Shown: positions 23,930-33,216, counted from the stretch's first letter. The stretch is 64,000 nucleotides of DNA from Huintestinicola sp050874005 (GCF_050874005.1 NZ_JBNMJV010000002.1:1-64000), one strand, 5' to 3'. The notes: generated from the sequence alone by a model not told the origin. A program made the numbers and translations.

Positions 23930-26165
23930 TTCTCTTTATCCTTTCGTGAACATAGCCGTGCTCTTCCTCACGCCTGCCGCATTTGGGACAGACATCGCCT
24001 ATAATGCCCGTATATCCGCATACGGGATCTCTGTCAACGGGGTGGTTTATGGAGCCGTAGCCGATACCCGCTTCTTTCATACAGCGGACTATCTTTTCAA
24101 ATGCCTCCAGATTGTTCATCGGGTCGCCGTCAAGCTCCACATAGCTTATATGTCCCCCGTTCGTAAGCTCGTGATAGGGCGCTTCTATCCTTATCTTTTC
24201 AAATGCGCTGAGCTTGTAGTAAACTGGGATATGGAAAGAATTGGTATAATACTCCTTATCCGTAACTCCCTCGATGCTGCCGAATTTTTTTCTGTCCATA
24301 CGCACAAATCTGCCCGACAGTCCCTCGGCAGGAGTGGCAAGAAGTGAGAAATTCATTCCCGTGCGAATAGATTCCTCGTCCATACGCTTTCTCATTCGGG
24401 TAACTATCTCAAGTCCCAGCGCACGTGCTTCTTCGGACTCGCCGTGATGCTTTCCTATAAGCGCCTTGAGACATTCCGCAAGGCCGATAAATCCCATTGA
24501 CAATGTGCCGTGCTTTAACACCTCGCCCACCGTATCATCGGGACTAAGCTTCTCGGAATCTATCCACACGCCCTGTCCCATAAGGAAGGGGAAATTCCGC
24601 ACTTTTTTCTGCGCCTGTATACGGTATCTGTGCATAAGCTGCTCGCATACCATATCCATTATTTCCTCAAGGCTGTCGAAAAAGGCGCCCACATTTCCGT
24701 TGGCTTTGATTGCAAGTCTCGGGAGATTTACTGAGGTAAAGCTAAGATTTCCTCTGCCCGTAACTATCTCACGCTCGGGGTCGTAATGGTTGCCGATAAC
24801 TCTCGTGCGGCAGCCCATTGTGGCAATCTCGGTATTGTAGTCCCCGGGCTTGTAATACTGCAGATTGAAGGGCGCATCGATAAAGGAAAAATTGGGGAAA
24901 AGTCTCTTTGCGGACACTTTGCAGGCAAGCTTGAAAAGGTCGTAATTTTTATCCTCGGGGTTGTAATTTATCCCCTCTTTTATCTTGAAAATGTGAATGG
25001 GAAAGATGGGCGTTTCACCGTCTCCGATGCCCGCTTCATTGGCAAGAAGGATATTTTTTATGACCATTCTGCCTTCTGTAGTGGTGTCAGTTCCGTAATT
25101 TATGGAAGAAAATGGAACCTGTGCACCCGCACGGCTGTTCATAGCGTTCAGATTATGGATAAATGATTCCATTGCACGATAAGTTTCCCTGTCCGTCTCC
25201 TTTAAGGCTTCGGTACAGCAGTAGGACTGTATCCGCTCCGCAGTTTCCCTGTCTGTCATCTCAAGAAGCTTTGAAAGCTCTGCCTCTTTATAGCCGTTAT
25301 TATTATCCATAACGGGGTAAATATTCTCATCGGAAAATATCTCCCCTGCTATCCTTTCAGCCGTCTTCTCGGCATTTTCACAGCCGCAGAGAAGCTCCAG
25401 ACAGCGAGCCTCATTCTCATAATATTTTTTTCTGTAGGTTTTTGCCACGCCCTGAGCCATTGCATAATCGAAATTCGGAATGCTCTGTCCGCCGTGCATA
25501 TCGTTCTGGTCGGACTCAATTGCAATGCAGGCAAGCGCTGAATAAGACAGGATATCATTCGGCTCTCTCAGATGTCCCTGACCCGATGAAAATCCGTTTT
25601 TGAAAAGCTTGATAAGGTCTATCTGACAGCAGGTGGCTGTAAGAGTATAATAATCCATATCGTGGATATGGATATCCCCCTCCTCGTGCGCCTTTGCAAT
25701 AGCAGGGTCGATAACGTACATACTGTAGAACTGCTTTGCGCCCTCCGAGCCGTATTTGTACATCGTACCCATTGCCGTATCGCCGTTTATATTGGCGTTC
25801 TCACGCTTTATATCGCTGTCTCTTGCCGCCTTGAAGGTAAGATTTTCGTAAATCTTCATCAGTTTTGTGTTCATCTCACGTGAACGGGTGCGGTCGGAGC
25901 GGTAGAGGATATACGCCTTTGCAGTCTTTGCGTGCCCCTCCTCCACAAGCACCTTTTCCACCAGATCCTGTATCTGCTCAACGGTAGGAGTACTGCTGCT
26001 GCCGTACTGCTTTTCACACAGGTCGCATACCTTGACCGCAAGCTCCATTGAAGCGTTGTAGTCGGTGCCTCCCACAGCCTCGGCAGCCTTGTATATAGCC
26101 TTGGCGATCTTTTCGATATTAAATGTATCTTTTCGTCCGTCTCTTTTTACGATATGAGTTATCAT
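23919..26165 (-). CDS. nrdD: Anaerobic ribonucleoside-triphosphate reductase, lacking the glycyl-radical end (748 aa)
   Basis: Class III ribonucleotide reductase, reducing NTPs to dNTPs without oxygen. An N-terminal ATP-cone (ITHIVKRDGRKDTFN), the GDIHIHDMDYY and TCCQIDL segments, ATMGCRTRV (thiyl-radical cysteine) and NFSLLATPAEGLSGRF are all present. The zinc-type segment VCGYTGIIGDVCPKCGRRE is followed by HERIKRIAN and stop. In relatives I know, this place continues (R)ITGYLVG..., with the glycyl-radical Gly, and about 25 more residues. That end is missing here. nrdG begins at this point. The ATG at 26165 is chosen over 26219 by alignment with the family start. Two NrdR boxes precede it. 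Confidence 0.9.
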   Translation of the reverse strand: MITHIVKRDGRKDTFNIEKIAKAIYKAAEAVGGTDYNASMELAVKVCDLCEKQYGSSSTPTVEQIQDLVEKVLVEEGHAKTAKAYILYRSDRTRSREMNTKLMKIYENLTFKAARDSDIKRENANINGDTAMGTMYKYGSEGAKQFYSMYVIDPAIAKAHEEGDIHIHDMDYYTLTATCCQIDLIKLFKNGFSSGQGHLREPNDILSYSALACIAIESDQNDMHGGQSIPNFDYAMAQGVAKTYRKKYYENEARCLELLCGCENAEKTAERIAGEIFSDENIYPVMDNNNGYKEAELSKLLEMTDRETAERIQSYCCTEALKETDRETYRAMESFIHNLNAMNSRAGAQVPFSSINYGTDTTTEGRMVIKNILLANEAGIGDGETPIFPIHIFKIKEGINYNPEDKNYDLFKLACKVSAKRLFPNFSFIDAPFNLQYYKPGDYNTEIATMGCRTRVIGNHYDPEREIVTGRGNLSFTSVNLPRLAIKANGNVGAFFDSLEEIMDMVCEQLMHRYRIQAQKKVRNFPFLMGQGVWIDSEKLSPDDTVGEVLKHGTLSMGFIGLAECLKALIGKHHGESEEARALGLEIVTRMRKRMDEESIRTGMNFSLLATPAEGLSGRFVRMDRKKFGSIEGVTDKEYYTNSFHIPVYYKLSAFEKIRIEAPYHELTNGGHISYVELDGDPMNNLEAFEKIVRCMKEAGIGYGSINHPVDRDPVCGYTGIIGDVCPKCGRREEEHGYVHERIKRIAN

Positions 26166-26192
26166 TTTAAAACCGTCTTTCTGAATATTAAA

Positions 26193-26239
26193 ACACAATA
26201 TATAGTAATATACACACACTAAATTATAGTATATAGTAT
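26193..26239 (-). promoter_or_regulatory. Pair of NrdR boxes in the nrdD promoter
   Basis: Two 16-base sites close to the NrdR consensus (acaCwATATATwGtgt) lie at 26193-26208 and 26224-26239, centres 31 bases apart, the usual three-turn spacing. The upstream one overlaps the -10 element. NrdR is an ATP/dATP-sensing repressor of ribonucleotide reductase genes. Confidence 0.75.
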
Positions 26240-26256
26240 TTGAGACATCTTGTCAA
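26228..26256 (-). promoter_or_regulatory. Sigma-70-type promoter of nrdDG
   Basis: Minus strand TTGACA (26251-26256), 17-base spacer, TATACT (26228-26233). It is overlapped by an NrdR box. Confidence 0.8.
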
Positions 26257-26270
26257 CAGCGCCGATTTAC

Positions 26271-26304
26271 AAAAAGCGACGGCAATTTTGTATAAATTGC
26301 CGTC
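26271..26304 (-). terminator. Terminator of the pyr-ruvX transcript
   Basis: On the minus strand, GACGGCAATTT / AAATTGCCGTC stem followed by GCTTTTTG, just after the ruvX stop. Confidence 0.9.
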
Positions 26305-26321
26305 TTGACATTTATGAAATT

Positions 26322-26750
26322 TTATGATTGTGAACCGCTGTTCTTTCTGTAGCCCATATAGCTTTCAAGGATAATAACGGCGGCAACTGCGTCAACTACG
26401 TTTTTACGCTTTTTTCCTCTGACGTTTACTTCGTTCAGATAGTTGTGAGCCGATACTGTGGTGCAGCGCTCGTCCCACATAACCACCTTTATCCCTGTCA
26501 GCTCCTCAAGCTTTTCACCGAAGAGAGCGCATTTTTCCGCCCTCTCCCCTACGGTGTTGTTCATATTCTTTGGATAGCCAACCACCAGAAGCTCCGCTTG
26601 CTCCTTTTTTGCAAGCTCTGCGGTCTTTTCAAGGCAGCGGTCAAAGTTTTTCTCAAATATGACCGTCAGCGGTGAAGCAAGAAATTCGCTTTTGTCGCAA
26701 ACGGCAATACCCGTTCGGCTGTCACCGAAATCTACGCTCATTATTCTCAT
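26322..26750 (-). CDS. ruvX: Putative pre-16S rRNA nuclease / Holliday junction resolvase RuvX (142 aa)
   Basis: YqgF-type RNase H-like nuclease. N-terminal MSVDFGDSRTGIAVCDKSE with the catalytic Asp, then LLVVGYPKNMNNTVGERAE and VVMWDERCTTVSAHNYL, the canonical YqgF core. In E. coli YqgF processes the 5' end of 16S rRNA; a resolvase role is also named. It overlaps the phosphatase gene by four bases (ATGA). It is the last gene of the pyrimidine cluster and is followed by a strong terminator. Confidence 0.93.
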   Translation of the reverse strand: MRIMSVDFGDSRTGIAVCDKSEFLASPLTVIFEKNFDRCLEKTAELAKKEQAELLVVGYPKNMNNTVGERAEKCALFGEKLEELTGIKVVMWDERCTTVSAHNYLNEVNVRGKKRKNVVDAVAAVIILESYMGYRKNSGSQS

Positions 26751-27418
26751 TTCGCTTCCTCCAGTTCATCGCTGCACCATTTTGATACCGCTAAGGTGGA
26801 CAGTCCTTCCCCAAGGTGAGAACCGTCATTTTTGAAAATAATTTTCGGTATGAGATTATCATCATACTCAATGAGCGACACCGCCGTATTGTCAGCCCAG
26901 CCGGGGTCTGCATAGTTTTCCCACTCCCTGCCCTCGGCACAGTTAAGGTATGCCTTTATAGCCATTCCGTGAGAAACTACAGCGATAGTCCTGCCATTAT
27001 TTTCCGAAGCGATACGTCTCATTGCTGCTTTCATACGGTCATATACCTGTTTGGTGGACTCGCCGCCCGGAGCGGCAAAATGATTTATCTCCTCTTTCCA
27101 CATACGGTATTCCCCGGGAAATTTTTCGGGAAGCTCAGCCCACTTCACGCCCTCCCAGTCTCCGCCGTTTATCTCCATAAGCATATCATCTGTGATTATT
27201 GGCAGACTGTGATATCTGTTAACGGCTTCTGCGGTGGACATCGCCCTTTTAAGTGGGCTTGAGTACAAGGCTTCAATGGGGATATTCTTAAACCTTTCCG
27301 CAAGCCTTTCAAGCTGCAACTGTCCCTTTTCGCTCACATCTGTGTTGATACGACCCTGAAAGAACTCCCTCACATTCCCCTCAGCCTCGGCGTGACGTAC
27401 AAGATATATCCTTACCAA
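26747..27418 (-). CDS. Histidine phosphatase family protein (223 aa)
   Basis: Phosphoglycerate-mutase-like phosphatase. YLVRHAEAEGN carries the catalytic RHG-type motif as RHA, which occurs in the family; SSPLKRAMSTAEAV, EINGGDWEG and VVSHGMAIKAYL give the remaining phosphate-binding residues. Substrate not evident; it could be a nucleotide, sugar phosphate or alpha-ribazole phosphate phosphatase. The start is TTG at 27418, seven bases inside the 3' end of pyrD, with GGAG ten bases upstream. Its place after pyrD suggests co-expression but not necessarily pyrimidine function. Confidence 0.85.
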   Translation of the reverse strand: MVRIYLVRHAEAEGNVREFFQGRINTDVSEKGQLQLERLAERFKNIPIEALYSSPLKRAMSTAEAVNRYHSLPIITDDMLMEINGGDWEGVKWAELPEKFPGEYRMWKEEINHFAAPGGESTKQVYDRMKAAMRRIASENNGRTIAVVSHGMAIKAYLNCAEGREWENYADPGWADNTAVSLIEYDDNLIPKIIFKNDGSHLGEGLSTLAVSKWCSDELEEAK

Positions 27419-28329
27419 GGCTTAACAGCTCCGATAATGTCACTAAGCATAATATCCTTCTCCTTGCAGTAAGCGGAAAGTCCCTCTGTTATCTTAACGG
27501 GGGTCATAGGGTCGTTAAAGATAGCCGCACCCACCTGAACAAGGGAAGCTCCCGCCATCATTATTTCCACAGCGTCCTCCCAGCTTGAAACGCCGCCCAT
27601 TCCGCATACGGGGATATTAACAGCATTTGCAACCTGCCATACCATTCTCACCGCCACAGGGAAAACCGCAGGACCCGACAGACCGCCCACATTGTTGTGA
27701 AGAATGGGTCTGCCTGTACGGATATCTATCCTCATTCCGAGGAGCGTGTTTATAAGAGAAACCGCATCGGCGCCCTCAGCCTCGCACGCCTTTGCAATGT
27801 CCGCAATGCTGGTCACATTTGGGGAAAGTTTCATCATTACAGGCTTTTTGGTGGCATTACGCACAATCTTTGTTATCTGAGCCGCACCCTCGCAGGATAC
27901 TCCGAAGGCTGCTCCTCCTGCCTTGACATTGGGGCAGGAAATGTTCACCTCAATCATATCCACATCGGTGCTGTCAAGCTTTTCGGCTATCTCACGGTAC
28001 TCGTCAGCCGTACTGCCTGCTATATTTGCGATAATAACGGTGTCCTTTGTTTTAAGATAAGGCAGTTCCTCGGCAATGAAATGGTCGATACCCGGGTTCT
28101 GAAGTCCCACGCTGTTGAGCATACCTGAGGGAGTTTCCGCAATTCTCGGGGGAAGATTGCCGTTTCGCCTTGCTCCCGTTGTACCCTTTACGGATATACC
28201 GCCAAGCTCGGAAAGAGGATAAAACTCCTCAAATTCCTTTCCATAGCCGAAGGTTCCCGAAGCAGGGATAATGGGATTTTTAAAATGAACGCCTGCAAAA
28301 TCAATTCCAAGCCTTGACATATCAGTCAT
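27412..28329 (-). CDS. pyrD: Dihydroorotate dehydrogenase 1B, catalytic subunit (305 aa)
   Basis: Oxidises dihydroorotate to orotate with FMN; in the 1B class the electrons pass to NAD through PyrK. SGTFGYGKEFEEFYPL, VNISCPNVKAGGAAFGV, MMKLSPNVTSI and GMGGVSSWEDAVEIMMAGAS are family signatures. The ATG at 28329 overlaps pyrK by eight bases and has AGGAGGTGC just upstream; longer frames to 28395 lie inside pyrK. The pyrK-pyrD order is usual. Confidence 0.95.
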   Translation of the reverse strand: MTDMSRLGIDFAGVHFKNPIIPASGTFGYGKEFEEFYPLSELGGISVKGTTGARRNGNLPPRIAETPSGMLNSVGLQNPGIDHFIAEELPYLKTKDTVIIANIAGSTADEYREIAEKLDSTDVDMIEVNISCPNVKAGGAAFGVSCEGAAQITKIVRNATKKPVMMKLSPNVTSIADIAKACEAEGADAVSLINTLLGMRIDIRTGRPILHNNVGGLSGPAVFPVAVRMVWQVANAVNIPVCGMGGVSSWEDAVEIMMAGASLVQVGAAIFNDPMTPVKITEGLSAYCKEKDIMLSDIIGAVKPW

Positions 28330-29101
28330 CGAAAAGCACCTCCTCTGCATCAAAAACAGGTCCGTCCTTGCATACGTGAGCGTAATATTCCTCACCGTCT
28401 CTTATGGTGCGGCAGGCGCATACAAGACAGCCGCCCACGCCGCAGCCCATTCTCTCCTCAAGGGAGACCTCACACTTTACGCCCGCTTCCTTTGCCTGCA
28501 AAATTATTCTTTTAAGCATTACCGAAGGACCGCAGGCATAAATGATATCGGGCTTTTCTCTCTGTAAAACCTCTGCAAGCGCATCGGTAACAAAGCCCTT
28601 TCTTCCCGCCGAGCCGTCGTCGGTGCAGAGAATGACCTCGGCTCCCGAAGCGGCAAAATCTTTCTGTAAAATAACCGCAGAAGCGTTTCTGAAACCGCTT
28701 ATTACAACAGCATTTTTGCCGTAATGCTCGGCAATTGGGAGCATAGGAGGATTGCCTATTCCCCCGCCGATGATAACAGCCTTTTTGTCCTTTTCAAGCA
28801 GGGTAAATCCCCTGCCGCCGAGAGGAGCAACAATATCAATGAGCTGACCTTCGGAAAGCTGAGAAAGCGCCTTTGTGCCTTTTCCTCTTACCTCAAAAAC
28901 TATTCTGAGAGTGCCCTTTTCCTTGTCGATACCGCATATGGAAATAGGTCTGCGGAGCATAAATCCGTCAGCCTTGATATTTACAAACTGACCGCATACC
29001 GCCGCCCCCGCAATATGGGGACAGCGGATAGTCATATCATATATCTCAGCCGCAATTGACTTTTTGCTGATAATGGGGTAAAGCCCCTGGGTGTATTTCA
29101 T
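28322..29101 (-). CDS. pyrK: Dihydroorotate dehydrogenase electron transfer subunit (259 aa)
   Basis: FAD and [2Fe-2S] partner of PyrD. FAD binding is shown by FMLRRPISICG, NAD binding by VIIGGGIGNPPMLPIA, and the iron-sulfur ligands by the C-terminal MGCGVGGCLVCACRTI ... HVCKDGPVF. Typical length. It starts 20 bases after the membrane-protein gene stop. Confidence 0.95.
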   Translation of the reverse strand: MKYTQGLYPIISKKSIAAEIYDMTIRCPHIAGAAVCGQFVNIKADGFMLRRPISICGIDKEKGTLRIVFEVRGKGTKALSQLSEGQLIDIVAPLGGRGFTLLEKDKKAVIIGGGIGNPPMLPIAEHYGKNAVVISGFRNASAVILQKDFAASGAEVILCTDDGSAGRKGFVTDALAEVLQREKPDIIYACGPSVMLKRIILQAKEAGVKCEVSLEERMGCGVGGCLVCACRTIRDGEEYYAHVCKDGPVFDAEEVLFDD

Positions 29102-29120
29102 ATAAACAGCCGTCCTTTCG

Positions 29121-29957
29121 TTATAATGGTTTATGTCTTACGTCTTCTACAATATATTCCGAGCTGTCGGGAAGCAGAGACGGATCAGCCTCAAGCTGCT
29201 CCATATCGGCAGTATCCTTTTTTTCATCTGCAGAAGCCTCGTCCTTTCCCTCGAACCAGTCGCTGCAAACCTCCGTATCAACGCTGATACCGTCCATACG
29301 ATCAGTCTTTTCGGCAGGAACAACCGAAAAATCTGCAACAGGCTTTTCATTGTCGGAATAATAGTCCTGCTTTTTCTGATTTTTAAGCCATTTCTCACGA
29401 TATTTTACAAACCGTGAATGTCTGTCACGCTCAATGCCGTAGTTAAAATCGGGAAAGCCCTCCTGAGTGCGGAGATAATCAAGCTCTTTATAGCTTCTCA
29501 CCGACAGGTCCTGCGTCCAGAGTCCCAGTCCCGAGTATACTATAAGCAGTAAAATTCCGAGAATTGCCATAGGCTCAAACCTTAAAAACAGATTTGCAAC
29601 CGAAAAAAGCAGTATAACAAGATAGATGATCTCGCAGGCAATGTTCAGCTTTTTATTCAGATATATGTCCGCAAGATAGCTCATCAAAGCCACAGGCGGA
29701 GTGAGAAAAAAGGTCACCCCATACCAGGGGAAGGATATCTGCCCCACTTCCTCAGCAAGAGTAAGTGCCATCTTTATTCCCGCATTGGTGTAGCAGAACC
29801 AGAGATACAGACCGAAAACGCTGATGAAAATAACAAGGAGATTAACATAAACGTTATAGACCCTTGTGCCTTTCAGATTTTTTCTGACTTTTTCCATTCT
29901 CTGCCTGTGATCCTCGTACATATGCTCACGGATAATGTCTTCTTCAAGCTCGTTCAT
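29121..29957 (-). CDS. Hypothetical multi-pass membrane protein (278 aa)
   Basis: A basic, helical N-terminus (about 30 residues) is followed by four hydrophobic segments between residues about 35 and 150, then a long cytoplasmic tail rich in Asp/Glu/Ser and ending in an acidic region. I recognise no family. The ATG at 29957 has AAAGGAG in front; 29966 is a weaker choice. It lies between carB and pyrK, an unusual intruder in the pyrimidine cluster, and behind the carB-distal hairpin. No separate promoter is visible. Confidence 0.65.
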   Translation of the reverse strand: MNELEEDIIREHMYEDHRQRMEKVRKNLKGTRVYNVYVNLLVIFISVFGLYLWFCYTNAGIKMALTLAEEVGQISFPWYGVTFFLTPPVALMSYLADIYLNKKLNIACEIIYLVILLFSVANLFLRFEPMAILGILLLIVYSGLGLWTQDLSVRSYKELDYLRTQEGFPDFNYGIERDRHSRFVKYREKWLKNQKKQDYYSDNEKPVADFSVVPAEKTDRMDGISVDTEVCSDWFEGKDEASADEKKDTADMEQLEADPSLLPDSSEYIVEDVRHKPL

Positions 29958-29978
29958 AAATGTCATCTCCTTTTATGA

Positions 29979-30017
29979 AAACAGGCTGTAACAGAAACTT
30001 TCGGTTACAGCCTGTTT
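29979..30017 (-). terminator. Strong hairpin after carB
   Basis: Fourteen-base perfect stem AAACAGGCTGTAAC / GTTACAGCCTGTTT. On the minus strand only four T residues follow, so it may give partial termination or protect the carAB message while letting the downstream genes be read. Confidence 0.7.
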
Positions 30018-30023
30018 AAACCG

Positions 30024-33000
30024 TCATATCTTAGTTATGTCTATCATTTCCATATCGTCAATATTCTTGCCCATTGCCAGTATATCCGCAACTGCATTTG
30101 CGGTGTCGATAGCCGTCAGACAGCAGATGGAACGCTCAACAGTCTTTCGGCGTATCTTAACGCTGTCGTAAGCAGGGATACGTCCCTTTGCAGATGTGGA
30201 GATAACGTAATTTATCTTGCCGCTGTCGAGGAGGGTCATAACATTGGGCTTTTCCTCGGAGGCCTTGCGGACAACGTTTGCGGCAACCATATTCTTGTTG
30301 AGTGTAGCCGCAGTTCCGCCTGTAGCATAGATATCAAAGCCAAGCTGCTCGAATTTCTCGGCAACATAGATTATCTCCTGCTTGTCTGTGTCACGTACCG
30401 TAATAAGCACGCCTCCGTCCTTCTTCATATTGTAGCCTGCGGCGATAAGTCCCTTGAACAATGCGTCCTCGAAGGTTCGGGCAATGCCGAGACATTCGCC
30501 TGTGGACTTCATCTCGGGACCCAGGGCGGTATCAACATCGTGGAGCTTTTCAAAGCTGAATACGGGTACCTTTACGGCAATGTAATCAGCCTCCTTGTAA
30601 AGACCGCTCTCATAGCCCTGCTCCTTGAGGGTGTGACCGAACATTATCTTTGTGGCAATATCCACCATAGGAACGCCCGTTACCTTTGAAATGTAAGGAA
30701 CAGTTCTCGAAGAACGGGGGTTTACCTCGATAACATATACCTCGTTATTATAAACCACATACTGGATATTTACAAGACCGATAACGTGAAGCTCCGTTGC
30801 AAGACGTCTTGTATACTCGATAATGGTCTCCCTTATCTTCTTTGTAAGGGTAAGAGCGGGATATACGGAGATAGAGTCGCCCGAGTGAACGCCTGCACGC
30901 TCGATATGCTCCATAATTCCGGGAATGAGGAAGTCGGTGCCGTCGCAGATAGCGTCAACCTCAACCTCCTTGCCCATCATATACTTGTCGATAAGCACAG
31001 GATTTTCCAGAGCAGTTCTGGTAATGATATCCATATACTCGATAATATCCTGATCGGAGTGAGCGATTATCATATTCTGACCGCCGAGAACATAGGAAGG
31101 ACGCATAAGAACGGGATATCCAAGATCCTGAGCGGCTTTAAGAGCCTCCTCGGTGTTCATAACGGTGTGACCCGCAGGACGGGGAATGCCGCATTTGTTC
31201 AGCAGCTCGTCAAATCTCTCTCTGTCCTCCGCAGCATCAATGCTGTCGGCAGAGGTACCGAGAATACGCACGCCCATATCGGAAAGGTGCTTTGTAAGCT
31301 TGATGGCAGTCTGACCGCCGAACTGAACAACAACGCCGTAGGGCTGCTCGGTCTCGATAATAGCCTCAACGTCCTCCTTGGTAAGAGGGTCAAAGTAAAG
31401 CCTGTCGCCCGTGTCAAAGTCTGTAGACACGGTCTCGGGGTTATTGTTGCAGATAACAGCGTCATAGCCCATTTCTTTAAGCGCCCATACGCAGTGAACG
31501 GAGCAGTAGTCGAACTCGATACCCTGACCGATTCTGATAGGACCGGAGCCGAAAACGATGACCTTTTTCTTGCCCGTATCGGTGCGGTCGATGAACTGTC
31601 TTGCCTCGTTTTCCTCGTCAAAGGTGGAGTAGAAATAAGGTGTTTCAGCCTTGAACTCGCCTGCGCAGGTATCTACCATCTTGAATACGGCTCTTGTCCT
31701 CTTGGGGCATTTCTGACCGCTCATACGCTCAATGGTGCTGTCAAGATAGCCGTATTTCTTTGCAAGGTCATACTTCTCGCAGGTCAGCTCGCCGTCTGCA
31801 AGATAAGCTTCAAGATCTGCAAGATTTTTAAGCTTTGACAAAAACCACATATCTATCATAGTGATCTCGTGTATCTTCTCAAGCGCCACGCCTCTCTTTA
31901 TAGCCTCGAAAACCACAAAGGAGCGTTCATCGTCCACATTGTAAAGTCTGTTGTAGATCTCCTCGTCGGACAGATCCTTGAGCTTTTTCAGGTTCATAGA
32001 GTCAAGACCCAGCTCGATTGAGCGTACAGCCTTCATCATAGCCTGCTCAAAGGAAGTACCGATAGCCATTACCTCGCCCGTAGCCATCATCTGAGTGCCG
32101 AGAGTACGCTTTGCATAAACGAATTTATCAAAGGGCCACTTGGGAAATTTAACAACAACATAGTCAAGAGCAGGCTCGAAGCAGGCATATGTCTTGCCCG
32201 TTACCTGATTGATTATCTCGTCAAGGCTGTAGCCGATAGCTATTCTTGTGGCTACCTTTGCGATAGGATAACCTGTAGCCTTTGATGCAAGAGCAGAGGA
32301 ACGGGAAACTCTGGGGTTTACCTCGATGACCGCATATTCAAATGAGGTGGGGTGAAGTGCAAACTGACAGTTGCAGCCGCCCTCGACCTTAAGCTCGGAG
32401 ATAATGTTCAGAGCCGCAGTTCTGAGCATCTGATATTCCTTATCCGTAAGGGTAACGGCAGGAGCGATAACGATAGAGTCGCCCGTATGAACGCCAACGG
32501 GGTCGAAGTTTTCCATTGAGCAGACGGTGATAACATTTCCCTTGCTGTCTCTGATGACCTCAAACTCAATTTCCTTCCAGCCGCTTATGCACTTCTCAAC
32601 AAGTATCTGAGTAATGGGAGAAAGTCTCAGACCATTTGTGGCAATGTCTATAAGCTCCTCCTCGTTATAAGCGATACCGCCGCCTGTGCCGCCTAAAGTA
32701 AAGGCAGGACGGACGATAACGGGATAATCAATTACCTTTGCAAATTCTACAGCGTCGGGAACGGTCTCAACCACCTTTGAGGGGATAACAGGCTCGCCTA
32801 TCTTTTCCATAGTGTCCTTGAACGCCTGTCTGTCCTCAGCCTTGTGGATAGTCTCGGGATTTGCACCCAGAAGCTTTACGTTGTTTTCCTCAAGGAAGCC
32901 GCACTCCGCAAGCTGCATTGAGAGGGTAAGACCTGTCTGTCCGCCCAGAGTGGAAAGAATGCTGTCGGGTTTTTCAATTTTGATAATTTTCTTTACAACA

Positions 33001-33215
33001 TCAAGGGTCAGCGGCTCGATGTACACCTTGTCCGCCATAGCCTTGTCCGTCATAATAGTAGCAGGATTTGAGTTGATAAGAACTACCTCAAGTCCCTCCT
33101 GCTTGAGGGCACGGCACGCCTGAGTACCCGCATAATCAAATTCGGCAGCCTGTCCGATAATAATGGGACCAGAACCGATAACAAGAACCTTTTTAATATC
33201 GCTGCGAAGCGGCAT
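30024..33215 (-). CDS. carB: Carbamoyl-phosphate synthase, large subunit (1063 aa)
   Basis: Makes carbamoyl phosphate from bicarbonate, ATP and the ammonia channelled from CarA. It opens MPLRSDIKKVLVIGSGPIIIGQAAEFDYAGTQ-like (first ATP-grasp half) and repeats the pattern at VIVFGSGPIRIGQGIEFDYC (second half), as expected for the internal duplication. The C-terminal ~130 residues form the MGS-like regulatory domain (DIYATGGTAATLN). Full normal length. It follows carA with one base between. Confidence 0.98.
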   Translation of the reverse strand: MPLRSDIKKVLVIGSGPIIIGQAAEFDYAGTQACRALKQEGLEVVLINSNPATIMTDKAMADKVYIEPLTLDVVKKIIKIEKPDSILSTLGGQTGLTLSMQLAECGFLEENNVKLLGANPETIHKAEDRQAFKDTMEKIGEPVIPSKVVETVPDAVEFAKVIDYPVIVRPAFTLGGTGGGIAYNEEELIDIATNGLRLSPITQILVEKCISGWKEIEFEVIRDSKGNVITVCSMENFDPVGVHTGDSIVIAPAVTLTDKEYQMLRTAALNIISELKVEGGCNCQFALHPTSFEYAVIEVNPRVSRSSALASKATGYPIAKVATRIAIGYSLDEIINQVTGKTYACFEPALDYVVVKFPKWPFDKFVYAKRTLGTQMMATGEVMAIGTSFEQAMMKAVRSIELGLDSMNLKKLKDLSDEEIYNRLYNVDDERSFVVFEAIKRGVALEKIHEITMIDMWFLSKLKNLADLEAYLADGELTCEKYDLAKKYGYLDSTIERMSGQKCPKRTRAVFKMVDTCAGEFKAETPYFYSTFDEENEARQFIDRTDTGKKKVIVFGSGPIRIGQGIEFDYCSVHCVWALKEMGYDAVICNNNPETVSTDFDTGDRLYFDPLTKEDVEAIIETEQPYGVVVQFGGQTAIKLTKHLSDMGVRILGTSADSIDAAEDRERFDELLNKCGIPRPAGHTVMNTEEALKAAQDLGYPVLMRPSYVLGGQNMIIAHSDQDIIEYMDIITRTALENPVLIDKYMMGKEVEVDAICDGTDFLIPGIMEHIERAGVHSGDSISVYPALTLTKKIRETIIEYTRRLATELHVIGLVNIQYVVYNNEVYVIEVNPRSSRTVPYISKVTGVPMVDIATKIMFGHTLKEQGYESGLYKEADYIAVKVPVFSFEKLHDVDTALGPEMKSTGECLGIARTFEDALFKGLIAAGYNMKKDGGVLITVRDTDKQEIIYVAEKFEQLGFDIYATGGTAATLNKNMVAANVVRKASEEKPNVMTLLDSGKINYVISTSAKGRIPAYDSVKIRRKTVERSICCLTAIDTANAVADILAMGKNIDDMEMIDITKI

Positions 33216-33216
33216 A

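Noticed and set aside
26747..27418. Cobalamin (CobC) role for the histidine phosphatase
   Set aside because: Only family-level similarity is visible and no cobalamin genes are nearby.
30786..31838. Plus-strand open frame of 350 aa inside carB
   Set aside because: Entirely antisense to the conserved carB gene; no start signal and unnatural composition.
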